Source of the DNA: Pseudanabaena sp. M53BS1SP1A06MG
Lineage (GTDB): Bacteria > Cyanobacteriota > Cyanobacteriia > Pseudanabaenales > Pseudanabaenaceae
Assembly (NCBI GenBank): GCA_020404105.1
Contig: JADBWH010000048.1
Location: 46,898-110,897, forward strand
Length of the DNA stretch: 64,000 nt
Direction: 5' to 3'
In this document: piece after piece, positions 8,507 through 18,062 of the stretch
Numbering within the stretch: the stretch's first letter is position 1
How the letters are laid out: the number at the start of each line of letters is the position of its first letter
Position numbers and translations under genes: made by a program
Notes under the pieces: model-generated
The model's database searches: none
The model's input: the letters and a program-made list of their open reading frames with translations, nothing else
Told to the model about the DNA's origin: nothing

Positions 8507-8549
8507 GTTTTTCACTAGAACTGATAAGCATTTCAAACTATATCAGCAT

Positions 8550-8564
8550 GAGTAATGATTATCT
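8550..8564. promoter_or_regulatory. Possible Fur/Zur-like half-conserved box
   Basis: GAGTAATGATTATCT matches 11 of 15 positions of a TGATAATGATTATCA palindrome, 44 bases upstream of the riboswitch. It could place cbtB under a Fur-family repressor as well. Weak. Confidence 0.25.
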
Positions 8565-8682
8565 TTTGGAAGGAAAAAACTTAATGCTGTGTCAAGTTAT
8601 ACCTAAAGTTACGATCGCCTCAATAGCCTGATAAGTGAGTTGACTATTTTTAGAGCGATCGCTATGCAAGAGTCAGTACTTT

Positions 8683-9540
8683 TTATATGTGACTATCTTT
8701 TTGAGAAACTTTTTGGGAAATTGTGTCAGGTAAACGCCGCCGCAATCCGTATAGCCAAACTAGACCCAAAATACCTAATGCAATCGCCACAAGACTGACG
8801 ATTTGGGCAGTACGAAGCGATCCGAACATGAGGCTATCTGTCCGCAAACCTTCAATCCAAAAGCGTCCTAGACTATAGGTGATCGCATAAGTCATAGTTA
8901 ACGTCCCAGTTCTGATTTTGGGAAATTTGAAGAATATAAACATTAAGATCGCGAATACACTGATATTCCAGACTGATTCATATAGAAATGTAGGATGAAA
9001 GTATGACTGGTTTATAAATTCGGCTGGACGGCGATCAACAGGAATAAATAATTTCCAAGGTAGATCGGTGGGTCTACCAAAAGCTTCAGAATTAAAGAAA
9101 TTGCCCCAACGCCCGATTGCTTGACCTAAAATCAGTGCAGGCATAACAATATCCGCCATTAACCATGCTGAGATTCTTTGGCGTTGGCAAAAAATAATTG
9201 TGGCAACTGTACCGCCAATAATTGCACCATGAATCGCGATGCCGCCTTCCCAAATTGCAAAAGCCTTATACCAAGGTTGATTTTGGAAACGTTGCCATTC
9301 AAATAAAACATAATATAGACGGGCGCAGGGAATAGCGCCAACCACTAGCCAAATCGCTAGATTGCCGACCACATCTGGATCGATACCACGTTTTTTCGCA
9401 AGTTTCTGAGCTAATAGTGTGCCGACAACAACTGCGGAGGCAATCAACATTCCGTACCAACGTATCGAAAGCGGTCCGATTCCAAAGGCGATCGGACCTG
9501 GAGATGTAAACTCAAATGCAAATGGTAAGAAGTTAAGCAT
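8683..9540 (-). CDS. lgt: Prolipoprotein diacylglyceryl transferase
   Basis: A 285-residue inner-membrane enzyme that transfers diacylglycerol from phosphatidylglycerol to the lobox cysteine of prolipoproteins. Seven TM helices. Key motifs: [13 protein letters not shown] near the start, HGAIIGG (the essential His), and the Lgt signature [13 protein letters not shown]. Normal length and ATG start. It may be a second copy, since an lgt should exist on the chromosome. Its position here could serve the lipoproteins in this island (lipobox proteins at 18063 and 18725). Confidence 0.93.
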   Translation of the reverse strand: MLNFLPFAFEFTSPGPIAFGIGPLSIRWYGMLIASAVVVGTLLAQKLAKKRGIDPDVVGNLAIWLVVGAIPCARLYYVLFEWQRFQNQPWYKAFAIWEGGIAIHGAIIGGTVATIIFCQRQRISAWLMADIVMPALILGQAIGRWGNFFNSEAFGRPTDLPWKLFIPVDRRPAEFINQSYFHPTFLYESVWNISVFAILMFIFFKFPKIRTGTLTMTYAITYSLGRFWIEGLRTDSLMFGSLRTAQIVSLVAIALGILGLVWLYGLRRRLPDTISQKVSQKDSHI

Positions 9541-9614
9541 TAGGAATTATGTTGTGTGAAGTTAAAACAAGAATCTATTCAAAAACAAAATACTGTAAGC
9601 AGCATTTTTGATGC

Positions 9615-10655
9615 TTAATGATCAGGCAACATATAAAGAAAGTTATGGTCGCCTTGATAGCCTGACAAATCTGCAAGCTTTTGGAGCGATTGCTCACCCG
9701 AATAAAACTTGCCATTGATATCCCATGTAGGTACTGTTTGAATTTTGGCTGCTTCACATAATTGAGGTTGAGCATTCTTTCCATCGGGTAAGCATTCAAT
9801 CCAGTTCAACTCAGCTAAAGCTTCTTTACCAAATAATTGCTTTTGTTTGTAGCAATGGGGACAGGTATAAAGAACATACATCTTTGCACCGATTTGTTTG
9901 AGATGCTTTGCTAGGGAAATTTCGGCGTTGCCTGAAGTTGTCGTAACTTCCCAGCCGATCCCCTTTTTAGGTCTTGCTGTTGGTGTTTGGACAATTTGCT
10001 TCCCTGTGGCAGCATCAACGGGTAGAGTTACACTAGCGATCGGTTTGTTCACACTTCCATAAACAATAAATGTCCCAACAATAGTAAGAGTGGCGATGAG
10101 CGCACCTGTGAAGAATAATTTTCCGATGTCTTCCCATTTGCGACCAATGACCGATAACACAAATAGACTGGTAGATAGTAGCGCAGAAGCGATGCAATAA
10201 AAACAAGCAGCTTGAATTACAGTAACTAACAAATAAATCAAGTAGCCACTGAATATCATCATGGCAGTACCACCCATAAAGAGTAGTAATCCTGTCCAGT
10301 TATCAAGCTTAGTGCGAAGTTCTTTTTGTTCTTGCTTAACTAATAAAGGTGCGATCGCAAAAGTAATCATACTGGCATATCCTAAACAGCCAAATAGCGA
10401 TAGTGGTAACCCAAAAAGCTTGGCATAGGGAGACGTAAGCACAACATCACAAGCATTAGTTGGACAAGCCACTGACGATTGGGAAAAACTGACAAAGGTT
10501 AGATAGGCAGTAATAACTACTCCTAATGTGGAAATACCAGCCATGATCGGGCGTTGATATCGCTGTAACCAAGTATGCGATCGCTGCTGGTTACGGAGTT
10601 CTTTGACTTTTTGAGCAGTGGATGAGATTGTCTCTTCAGGAATATTTTCGTTCAT
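9615..10655 (-). CDS. VKOR-thioredoxin fusion protein
   Basis: A 346-residue protein. The ATG at 10655 is preferred over the upstream TTG at 10667. The N-terminal vitamin K epoxide reductase domain has four or more TM helices, a loop Cys pair (CPTNAC), and the catalytic CFYC motif. A periplasmic thioredoxin-like domain follows with TCPHC and a cis-Pro loop VPT. It should oxidise protein thiols to disulfides, passing electrons to quinone. It starts 22 bases after the P-type ATPase stop, so it lies in the ziaR-ATPase-VKOR transcription unit. A disulfide-forming role for periplasmic metal proteins is inferred. Confidence 0.9.
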   Translation of the reverse strand: MNENIPEETISSTAQKVKELRNQQRSHTWLQRYQRPIMAGISTLGVVITAYLTFVSFSQSSVACPTNACDVVLTSPYAKLFGLPLSLFGCLGYASMITFAIAPLLVKQEQKELRTKLDNWTGLLLFMGGTAMMIFSGYLIYLLVTVIQAACFYCIASALLSTSLFVLSVIGRKWEDIGKLFFTGALIATLTIVGTFIVYGSVNKPIASVTLPVDAATGKQIVQTPTARPKKGIGWEVTTTSGNAEISLAKHLKQIGAKMYVLYTCPHCYKQKQLFGKEALAELNWIECLPDGKNAQPQLCEAAKIQTVPTWDINGKFYSGEQSLQKLADLSGYQGDHNFLYMLPDH

Positions 10656-10677
10656 GATTTTTTGCAATATTTAAAGA

Positions 10678-12639
10678 TTATTTAAGAACTCTAGTCGCAT
10701 TAGCGATCGCAGCTAAAGCCACACCGACATCTGCAAAAACTGCTTCCCACATAGTTGCCACACCAAAAGCCCCCAGCACAAGGAATACGGCTTTGATACT
10801 CAACGCGAAAATGATATTTTGCCAGACAATACTGTGAGTTTTGCGAGCAATCTGAATTGCCTCGGCAATCTTGACAGGAGAATCATTCATAATCACTACG
10901 TCCGCCGTCTCGATCGCGGCATCGGAACCTAAACCACCCATGGCAATACCGACATCTGCTCTGGCGAGTACAGGTGCATCATTGATGCCATCACCAACAT
11001 AGATAACTTTTTCGGTTTTGCTTGATTTGCTGAGAATCTCCTCGAAAGCAGTGACCTTTCCTTCTGGCAACAATTCCGCCACATAGGAATCCAGCCCTAA
11101 CCGACCAGCGATATCAGCAGCAACACCATCGTTATCACCAGAGAGCATAATCACTCGCTTGATGCCAATCTGGTGCAGATCTTGGATCGCTTTAACTGCA
11201 TCATCTTTAATTTCATCAGCCGCGATGATGTAACCTGCATACTGATTATCTACGGCTAGATGCACCACGCTACCAGAGACTTGACAAGTATTGTGAGCAA
11301 TATTCTCGCGATGGAGAAGGCGATCATTACCCGCAATCACAAGGCGATCGCCGACCATCGCCCGAATGCCATGCCCAGCAATTTCTTCGTAATCAGTAAC
11401 TTTGGTTAAATCTAATTCTCCTTTGTATGCTTCTTTAATAGATTGAGCGATCGGATGCGTAGACTGCGCTTCGATATGACTTGCAATAGATAATAATTCA
11501 TCTTGGCTAAATCCATTCTGCGGTAAAATCTGCGTGACTTGGAAGGTTCCCTTCGTCAAAGTTCCTGTTTTATCAGAAACAACTGTTTTCACATCGTTCA
11601 ATACATCTAAGAATGTCGAACCTTTAATTAAAATACCCTTCTTTGCCGCTCCACCAATGCCCCCAAAATAGCCTAGAGGAATACTAATCACCAAACCACA
11701 AGGACAAGAAATTACCAGGATAACTAAGGCTCGATATACCCATTCTGCCGAAGTTGCAGTAGGAATAACTAGGGGCGGGATAATTGCGATCGCCAAAGAA
11801 ACAAACACTACAATTGGTGTATATATCTTCGCGAACTTGGTAATTAATTTCTCAGTTTCTGCTTTTTTACTACTAGCATTTTCTACTAAGTCGAGAATTT
11901 TGGCGATCGAAGATTCTCCAAATAACTTAGTGACTTGAATATCCAAAATCCCAGTTTTATTGATCGTTCCTGCTAGGGCAGCATCACCTACTTTGACAGA
12001 ACGCGGCACAGATTCACCTGTCAGAGCAGAAGTATCGATTTGAGAAGTTCCAACAATTATAGTGCCATCAAGGGGAATCTTTTCTCCTGCTGTCACCGTA
12101 ATCACGTCGCCGATCTTGACTTTGTTAGGAGAAGTCTTGGTAATCACACCATTCACTTTCAGGTTGGCATAGTCGGGACGGACTTCTAAAACAGCTTTAA
12201 TTGATCGCCTTGAATTACCAACAGCATATTCTTGGAAAAGTTCTCCCACTTTGAAGAACAGCATCACGCCGACAGCTTCGGGTAATTGATGAATTGCGAT
12301 CGCCCCTAATGTGGCAATGGTCATCAAGAAATTCTCATCAAAGAATCTGCCTTTGAGAATATTCTTGCCTGCGATCGTCAGCACATTCCAACCACTTAAT
12401 AAATAGGCTGGAATTAGAATCAAATACTCGGCAAAACTGTAAGGAGTATTATGCAGAGGTTGGTTATAAATAGAACCCATCAATAACAGGGCAGTCACCA
12501 CAACCACTGGAATTACTTCTTTTTTAAGATCGAACTCCCCAGCCTCATGACTATGCTCGTGGTCGTCACCTTCTTCATGATCATGATCGTGATTCTTGGG
12601 GCTTTTAGGCTCATCATCACCGCAACAGCAACTTGACAT
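10678..12639 (-). CDS. P1B-type Zn/Cd-exporting ATPase
   Basis: A 653-residue heavy-metal ATPase. The ATG at 12639 (MSSCCCGDDEPK), with AGGA six bases upstream, is preferred over TTG at 12663. The N-terminus lacks a full HMA domain and instead has a Cys-rich and His/Asp-rich stretch (CCCG, HDHDHEEGDDHEHSH), a likely metal-sensing tail. Six to eight TM helices contain the CPC metal site. TGES, SDKTGTLT (phosphorylation Asp) and GDGINDAP are intact. The repressor gene upstream and the operator overlapping the promoter (12657) point to zinc, with cadmium or cobalt as alternatives. This resembles the ZiaA/CadA group. Confidence 0.88.
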   Translation of the reverse strand: MSSCCCGDDEPKSPKNHDHDHEEGDDHEHSHEAGEFDLKKEVIPVVVVTALLLMGSIYNQPLHNTPYSFAEYLILIPAYLLSGWNVLTIAGKNILKGRFFDENFLMTIATLGAIAIHQLPEAVGVMLFFKVGELFQEYAVGNSRRSIKAVLEVRPDYANLKVNGVITKTSPNKVKIGDVITVTAGEKIPLDGTIIVGTSQIDTSALTGESVPRSVKVGDAALAGTINKTGILDIQVTKLFGESSIAKILDLVENASSKKAETEKLITKFAKIYTPIVVFVSLAIAIIPPLVIPTATSAEWVYRALVILVISCPCGLVISIPLGYFGGIGGAAKKGILIKGSTFLDVLNDVKTVVSDKTGTLTKGTFQVTQILPQNGFSQDELLSIASHIEAQSTHPIAQSIKEAYKGELDLTKVTDYEEIAGHGIRAMVGDRLVIAGNDRLLHRENIAHNTCQVSGSVVHLAVDNQYAGYIIAADEIKDDAVKAIQDLHQIGIKRVIMLSGDNDGVAADIAGRLGLDSYVAELLPEGKVTAFEEILSKSSKTEKVIYVGDGINDAPVLARADVGIAMGGLGSDAAIETADVVIMNDSPVKIAEAIQIARKTHSIVWQNIIFALSIKAVFLVLGAFGVATMWEAVFADVGVALAAIANATRVLK

Positions 12640-12656
12640 ACTAAATCCTGAATATA

Positions 12657-12670
12657 TGAACAACTATTCA
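12657..12670. promoter_or_regulatory. SmtB/ZiaR-type operator
   Basis: TGAACAACTATTCA fits the TGAACA-N2-TATTCA core known for SmtB/ZiaR targets. It lies 18 bases upstream of the ATPase start, between the repressor and the ATPase. The ATPase thus likely has its own metal-derepressed promoter. Confidence 0.7.
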
Positions 12671-12719
12671 ATAGATTAACACTAAATTTAGTCTCTATTG
12701 ATTTTCAAATCAATAAACT

Positions 12720-13115
12720 TTACGACTCGACTTCTTGCAAATGGTTGGCAACTTCTCGGTAAAGATTAACTATATGCTTGTCCGCAAGGCTGTAGTAAAC
12801 ATTCCGCCCTTCTTTGCGATAGGTCACTAATCTCGCCGATCGCAAAATTCGCAGTTGATGAGACACTGCCGAATCACTCATTTTCATGGCTATAGCCAAA
12901 TCACAAACACATAATTCTTGTCCTGTGAGAGCAGATATGAGCCGCAATCGGTGAGGATCAGACAACACTGCGAAAAAATCTGCCATCTGTTGTGCTTGTT
13001 CGGGCGCGACGATCTCAGACTGACAAGCAACCACCTTATCTAGATGCACCAGACGAATCTCACAGTTTGGCGCATCATCAGTTGTTATAGGCTCTGTTTT
13101 CGATTTGGCTGGCAT
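12720..13115 (-). CDS. ArsR/SmtB-family metal repressor, ZiaR-like
   Basis: A 131-residue winged-helix repressor. The HTH region reads [17 protein letters not shown]. Two metal sites are visible: the alpha3N-type CVC in ELCVCDLA (with N-terminal Cys and His upstream), and the alpha5 site [17 protein letters not shown], where Asp, His, His and Glu have the SmtB spacing. Carrying both sites matches ZiaR and CadC more than SmtB alone. It represses the P-type ATPase downstream and releases DNA on Zn(II) binding. A Zur/Fur-type box lies just upstream (13128). ATG start. Confidence 0.88.
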   Translation of the reverse strand: MPAKSKTEPITTDDAPNCEIRLVHLDKVVACQSEIVAPEQAQQMADFFAVLSDPHRLRLISALTGQELCVCDLAIAMKMSDSAVSHQLRILRSARLVTYRKEGRNVYYSLADKHIVNLYREVANHLQEVES

Positions 13116-13127
13116 GGCAATAAAAAT

Positions 13128-13142
13128 TGATAATCATTTTCA
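13128..13142. promoter_or_regulatory. Zur/Fur-type box upstream of the ziaR-like gene
   Basis: On the minus strand this reads TGAAAATGATTATCA, a near-perfect 7-1-7 palindrome of Zur/Fur type, 12 bases upstream of the repressor start. It could couple uptake repression and efflux control. Confidence 0.5.
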
Positions 13143-13197
13143 ACTTTAATCTTACCAGAGCCTTATTTTTACTTCGAGTCTTATTTTGTCATTTAAG

Positions 13198-14679
13198 CTA
13201 TGCTTGCATATCCACAATCCCCATCATCCCTAGATCTTCATGGTCGAGTACATGACAGTGATATACCGTTTTTCCTACAAAATCGCGAAATGGAATCCGA
13301 ATCCGCACTGTTTCCTTAGCGCGAACTCGCAGGGTATCTTCCCATGATTGATAGGGATCGGGCTTGCCATTGCGATCGATTACTTGAAAAGGATTTGTAT
13401 GCAAGTGAAACGAGTGTTCCATACCATCAGGATCTACGTTTGCGATCTCCCAATCTTCAGTAGTCCCTAATTTTACGGCAGCATCCACTCGATTCATATC
13501 AAAAGTTTTGCCATTAAATAGAAATGTCATTTGCATCCCCATTCCTATTCCCATTGCCATCGACATTTCAATGCAGCGGGTTTTGACTGGTTGAGGTAAT
13601 ACTTCAACGGGAATGAGCTTTTGTGGTAATGGTAGTGGCTTTGCCAGCGCGTCTTTATAAGCGATCGTAGCAATAACTTGGTTTGCATTCGCTTCAGTTG
13701 CAGGATTCCCCATCATGCCGCCATGATTCATACCGCCCATCATTGCTAATCCACCGCGATCATAAGGTAAATTTAGTAACCGATATTGTTTGGGATTGCG
13801 ATCGCCCCGAACTAATACTTCTGCACGTTCACCAGGGGATAATAGAATTTCTTTTAGCTCGACAGGTTCGGCGATCGCACCACCATCAGTAGCAATCAAA
13901 TAAAACGGATGATCTTCGAGACTGAGACGATAAAAACGGGATGTGGAAGCATTGATCATCCGCAAGCGCAACAAGCCGCCAGAGGCTAAAGAAAATGTGG
14001 GATTTACTTGTCCGTTAACGGTAAGAATTGCTCCTTCCCGTCCGCGCATAACGTCCATATGATTAGGGACAGGAATTTTGCCATTCGCATCTAGAGCAAA
14101 ATCTTTCAAAAACAAAAACTCTTCTTTAGCGGCTCGAATTTCAGGAATTTCATCTAATGCACCACGCACAATAAAGATTCCTCCTAAACCCGCAAATACC
14201 TGTTCGGCGACCATTTCATGCATATGGGGATGATAGAAAAACGTTCCCGCAGGATGATTTTTGGGTAGGGTAAATTCATAGGTTTCAGTTTCACCAGAGG
14301 GAACGGAAAGAAAAGCATTGTCAGCTTTGCCTGTAGGCGGAATGTGCAGCCCGTGATAGTGGAGATTTGTGGCTTGGGATAGCTTGTTGGTGAAACGGAT
14401 GCGTACAGAGTCCCCAGCTTTTGCTTCTAATCTCGGTCCTGGGATTAGCCCGTTATAGGTCAATAAGTTCCCCTGTTGTTGCCCCAATTTGATGAGGCTG
14501 GGACGTGCTTCTAAAGCCACATCTAATAAGCCATTGGGATTAGTTGTAAATACTTCAGCACCATTAGTCTTTTGAGGAAGTGACATTGAGGTACTAGCCC
14601 AACTGCATTGGGTTAATAGTACAGATCCAGTAGCACCAGCACTAAGTGAGAGAAACCTACGTCGATTAATGGAATTCAT
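13198..14679 (-). CDS. Tat-exported multicopper oxidase
   Basis: A 493-residue oxidase with three cupredoxin domains. The N-terminus has NRRRFLSLSAG, a twin-arginine signal. Copper ligands appear as HYHGLH, YHPHMH, HSFHLHTNPF and YHCHVLDHEDLGMM (types 1, 2 and 3). A Met-rich insert (MAMGIGMGMQM, MMGGMNHGGMMG) resembles CueO-type cuprous oxidases that detoxify Cu(I) in the periplasm. A reverse-oriented CopR-type box (14796) sits in its promoter, and the CusA-like pump is divergent on the other side. ATG start. Laccase-like activity on other substrates is possible. Confidence 0.9.
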   Translation of the reverse strand: MNSINRRRFLSLSAGATGSVLLTQCSWASTSMSLPQKTNGAEVFTTNPNGLLDVALEARPSLIKLGQQQGNLLTYNGLIPGPRLEAKAGDSVRIRFTNKLSQATNLHYHGLHIPPTGKADNAFLSVPSGETETYEFTLPKNHPAGTFFYHPHMHEMVAEQVFAGLGGIFIVRGALDEIPEIRAAKEEFLFLKDFALDANGKIPVPNHMDVMRGREGAILTVNGQVNPTFSLASGGLLRLRMINASTSRFYRLSLEDHPFYLIATDGGAIAEPVELKEILLSPGERAEVLVRGDRNPKQYRLLNLPYDRGGLAMMGGMNHGGMMGNPATEANANQVIATIAYKDALAKPLPLPQKLIPVEVLPQPVKTRCIEMSMAMGIGMGMQMTFLFNGKTFDMNRVDAAVKLGTTEDWEIANVDPDGMEHSFHLHTNPFQVIDRNGKPDPYQSWEDTLRVRAKETVRIRIPFRDFVGKTVYHCHVLDHEDLGMMGIVDMQA

Positions 14680-14795
14680 ATATATTCAGGCTATGAGCCA
14701 TGACAAAGAGAGCTAGGAATAATGACGTAGAGACTTGATTGAAGGGTTTAATACATCTCTAGCCATTACTTTTATCTCTAGTTTGACTTGGCACA

Positions 14796-14812
14796 ATGAA
14801 ATCAAGATGAAA
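14796..14812 (-). promoter_or_regulatory. CopR-type direct repeat for the multicopper oxidase
   Basis: On the minus strand this reads TTTCATCTTGATTTCAT, about 117 bases upstream of the oxidase start and in its orientation. Perfect arms. Confidence 0.6.
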
Positions 14813-14857
14813 TATCCTGTTTGCTTACAAACCTTAATAAATTTTTAATTCAGCTAA

Positions 14858-14874
14858 TTTCATAGTGGTTTCAC
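14858..14874 (+). promoter_or_regulatory. CopR-type direct repeat for the RND pump
   Basis: TTTCATAGTGGTTTCAC has one mismatch in the second arm and lies 48 bases upstream of the pump start. Together with the minus-strand box at 14796 it forms a divergent control region. Confidence 0.55.
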
Positions 14875-14922
14875 AATCCTATGAAACAATGATTAGCTTA
14901 TCGGTTCACCATAATTCAATTC

Positions 14923-17900
14923 ATGCTCAATGCCGTTGTCAAATGGTCGATCGCGCAGCGTTGGCTAGTAGTGATTGCCTCAATCTTAATCTTACTCTGG
15001 GGATTTCGGGTATTAACCCAGATGCCCCTAGATGTATTTCCTAACTTTGCGCCGCCACAGGTGGAAATTCAAACTGAGGCGACAGGGTTAGCTCCTGAAG
15101 AAGTAGAATCTCTAGTGACAAGACCGATTGAGAGTGCCATTAATGGAACCCCTGGTGTAGAAAAGGTACGTTCATCTTCGGCAGTGGGCATTTCGGTTGT
15201 GAAAGTAATATTCACTTGGGATACAGATATCTATCGGGCGAGACAGTTAGTTACAGAGCGATTGCAACAAGCCCAGAGTCAATTACCTAAGGGTGTTGGT
15301 ATACCGCAGATTTCTCCGATTAGTTCTCCGATTGGGGCGGTCGCTAAATATGCCTTCACTATAGAAGAAGGGGGTAAAACCAGCTTAATGGAAGTACGGC
15401 GCATCGTTGATTGGCAGGTAAAAAATCGGCTGTTAGCAGTTCCAGGGGTAACGCAGGTTGTAATCTTTGGTGGTGATATTCGTCAGTATCAGGTATTAGT
15501 CGATCCAGTTAAATTGCAACAATATGATGTGACTTTAGCAGAAGTTACCGAAGCTGCAAGAAAAGCAAATGTGAACGCGGCGGGTGGATTCTTGACTAGT
15601 CCAGATCGCGAACTCTTGATACGTGGGATTGGACGGATTGAATCAGCAGAACAATTACAGAAATCGGTAATTAAATCTCAAAGAGGAGTGCCAGTATTAC
15701 TCAGTCAAGTTGCCGATGTCAGAATTGGTGCAGAGCTAAAGCGGGGAGACGGGAATCTCAATGGGAAAAAATCGGTTGTGGTAATTGTGAACAAACAGCC
15801 GAACGCTGATACTCCTTCAGTTACCAGAGCCGTAGAAATAGCGATCGCGGAAATTAAGCAAGGACTACCAAGCGATGTCAAGGTCGAAACTACTTTTCGC
15901 CAAGAAGAATTTATCGAGGCATCCCTTAAAAATGTTGAGGAATCCTTGCGGGATGGCACGATTATTGTATCTGTAGTTTTGATTCTATTTTTGATGAATT
16001 GGCGCACTGCCGTAATTTCTCTGAGTGCGATTCCGATTTCGCTGTTGCTGGGGATGATGGTGCTGTCATGGACGGGACAGGGGATCAACACGATGACCTT
16101 GGGAGGATTGGCGGTAGCGATCGGTTCGGTTGTGGATGATGCGATCGTGGATATGGAAAATGTCTATCGCCGTTTGCGAGAGAATCAATTAACGGGAACA
16201 CCAGTACCGCCTTTAGAAGTAGTTTTTAACGGCTCAGTGGAAGTTCGAGTTAGCGTTCTCTTTTCGACTGTCATTATTGCGGTGGTATTTGCGCCAATTT
16301 TTGCCCTGTCGGGAGTGGAAGGTCGAATTTTTACGCCGATGGGTGTCGCCTATTTGCTCTCGATTGTTGCTTCTACTTTGGTAGCTCTAACCCTAACTCC
16401 TGCTCTTTGTGCCTTGCTCTTGGTAAATCGCCCTTTACCTCCTGATGAGACTTGGTTAGCGCATAAGTCTCAACAAGTTTATCGTCCTGCTATAGTCTTC
16501 GCCATTCGTCGCCCTAGTATTGTTTTGGGAGTAGCGATCGCCGCTTTGATTGCTTCGATGATTATCTTGCCATCCCTCGGTCGAGTATTTTTACCCGAAT
16601 TTCAAGAGCGATCGCTAGTAATTTCCACAGTTCTCTATCCTGGGGTTTCACTGGAAACTACTAATCAGGTTAGTTTGGTTGTGCAAGAACATCTTAAAGA
16701 TGATAAACATTTTGATGCTTTGCAACTGCGATCTGGACGCGCCCCTGGAGATAGCGATGTCGGCGGTGTAAACTTTGCGGAACTAGATGTGGAACTCAGT
16801 GAATCAGGCGTGAAAAAACGTGAGGAAAGCGTCGAAATTCTTCGCAAAGAATTTGCAAAAATCCCTGGGGTAGCGGTAAATATTGGTGGCTTTATTTCCC
16901 ATCGACTTGATGAGGTGCTTTCTGGTGTGCGAAGTGCGATCGCTGTCAAGATTTTTGGTGCTGATTTAGAGCAATTGCGAATCATCGGTCAACAAGTCCA
17001 ATCCGCGATGAATAACGTTAATGGGATCGTAGATTTGCAAGTAGAACCACAAGTCCCGATTAAACAATTACAGATTCGCTTCGATCGCGATGCTGCATCT
17101 CGTTACGGCTTGCAAGTCGGCGATTTGGCAGAAACCATCGAAACAGCTTTGAATGGCAATATTGTCTCTCAAGTTTTAGAGCAACAGCAGGTATTTGATT
17201 TACTTGTGTGGTTAAAAGAAGATTCGCGCAATAATCTGGAAACAATCAGCAATCTGTTGGTAGATGTGCCTGATGGCAAGAAAGTGCCGCTCTCGCAAGT
17301 TGCTAAGGTTTCCTTTGGTGAGGGACCTAACACGATTAATCGAGAAAACGTTTCGCGGCTAATTGTCGTATCAGCCAATGTGAACGGTCGAGATTTAGGC
17401 TCGGTGATTAAAGATATCCGCGATCGCATTAAAACTCAAGTGCAGTTACCCTCTGGTTATTACATCCAATATGGCGGTCAGTTTGAGTCTCAAGAACGTG
17501 CGACTGAGACTTTACTATTTGCAGGGGCGATCGCTTTTATTGCCATTACCATACTGATTTACTTCGCAGTTAAATCTATTCCTGCAACGTTCATGATTAT
17601 GATTAACCTACCACTTGCGCTAGTGGGCGGTGTAATATCTGTAGCTCTGGGCGGTGGAATTATCTCAGTCGCTTCGATGGTAGGATTTATCACGCTTTTT
17701 GGAGTTGCGACTAGAAACGGATTGCTGTTAGTGGATAACTACAACACCAAATTAGCAAAGGGGATGTCCTTACAAACGGTACTAGTGGAAGGTTCCTTAG
17801 AGCGCCTTGTTGCGATCCTGATGACCGCCCTCTCTTCAGCCTTGGGCATGGTTCCTCTGGTTATTGGCACTGGGGCAGGCAAAGAGATTCTGCAACCGTT

Positions 17901-18054
17901 AGCAGTTGTAGTTTTAGGCGGGCTGTTTACTTCGACAGCCCTCACCTTGCTGGTTTTACCAGCTTTGTATTCCCAGTTTGGGAAATACGTCATACCCAAA
18001 TCTAATTTGGATAGACAGGTTGAAGTGTTGTCTATCCAAGACTCTATCTCCTAA
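14923..18054 (+). CDS. Heavy-metal RND efflux pump, CusA/CzcA/CopA-like
   Basis: A 1043-residue proton-driven inner-membrane pump with 12 TM helices and two large periplasmic loops. The HME-RND signature GGLAVAIGSVVDDAIVD in TM4 and the FPNFAPPQVEIQTEA N-terminal porter motif identify the metal subclass. Normal length and ATG start. It extrudes monovalent Cu/Ag or divalent cations through a tripartite complex, with the adaptor at 3313 and the channel at 23332 as the likely partners. The boxes at 14858, 3228 and 24908 tie the three together. Copper is inferred from the neighbours. Confidence 0.92.
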   Translation: MLNAVVKWSIAQRWLVVIASILILLWGFRVLTQMPLDVFPNFAPPQVEIQTEATGLAPEEVESLVTRPIESAINGTPGVEKVRSSSAVGISVVKVIFTWDTDIYRARQLVTERLQQAQSQLPKGVGIPQISPISSPIGAVAKYAFTIEEGGKTSLMEVRRIVDWQVKNRLLAVPGVTQVVIFGGDIRQYQVLVDPVKLQQYDVTLAEVTEAARKANVNAAGGFLTSPDRELLIRGIGRIESAEQLQKSVIKSQRGVPVLLSQVADVRIGAELKRGDGNLNGKKSVVVIVNKQPNADTPSVTRAVEIAIAEIKQGLPSDVKVETTFRQEEFIEASLKNVEESLRDGTIIVSVVLILFLMNWRTAVISLSAIPISLLLGMMVLSWTGQGINTMTLGGLAVAIGSVVDDAIVDMENVYRRLRENQLTGTPVPPLEVVFNGSVEVRVSVLFSTVIIAVVFAPIFALSGVEGRIFTPMGVAYLLSIVASTLVALTLTPALCALLLVNRPLPPDETWLAHKSQQVYRPAIVFAIRRPSIVLGVAIAALIASMIILPSLGRVFLPEFQERSLVISTVLYPGVSLETTNQVSLVVQEHLKDDKHFDALQLRSGRAPGDSDVGGVNFAELDVELSESGVKKREESVEILRKEFAKIPGVAVNIGGFISHRLDEVLSGVRSAIAVKIFGADLEQLRIIGQQVQSAMNNVNGIVDLQVEPQVPIKQLQIRFDRDAASRYGLQVGDLAETIETALNGNIVSQVLEQQQVFDLLVWLKEDSRNNLETISNLLVDVPDGKKVPLSQVAKVSFGEGPNTINRENVSRLIVVSANVNGRDLGSVIKDIRDRIKTQVQLPSGYYIQYGGQFESQERATETLLFAGAIAFIAITILIYFAVKSIPATFMIMINLPLALVGGVISVALGGGIISVASMVGFITLFGVATRNGLLLVDNYNTKLAKGMSLQTVLVEGSLERLVAILMTALSSALGMVPLVIGTGAGKEILQPLAVVVLGGLFTSTALTLLVLPALYSQFGKYVIPKSNLDRQVEVLSIQDSIS

Positions 18055-18062
18055 GGAAATCT

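Noticed and set aside
13683..13892. A plus-strand ORF opposite the multicopper oxidase.
   Set aside because: A shadow of the His/Met-rich region in the real minus-strand gene.
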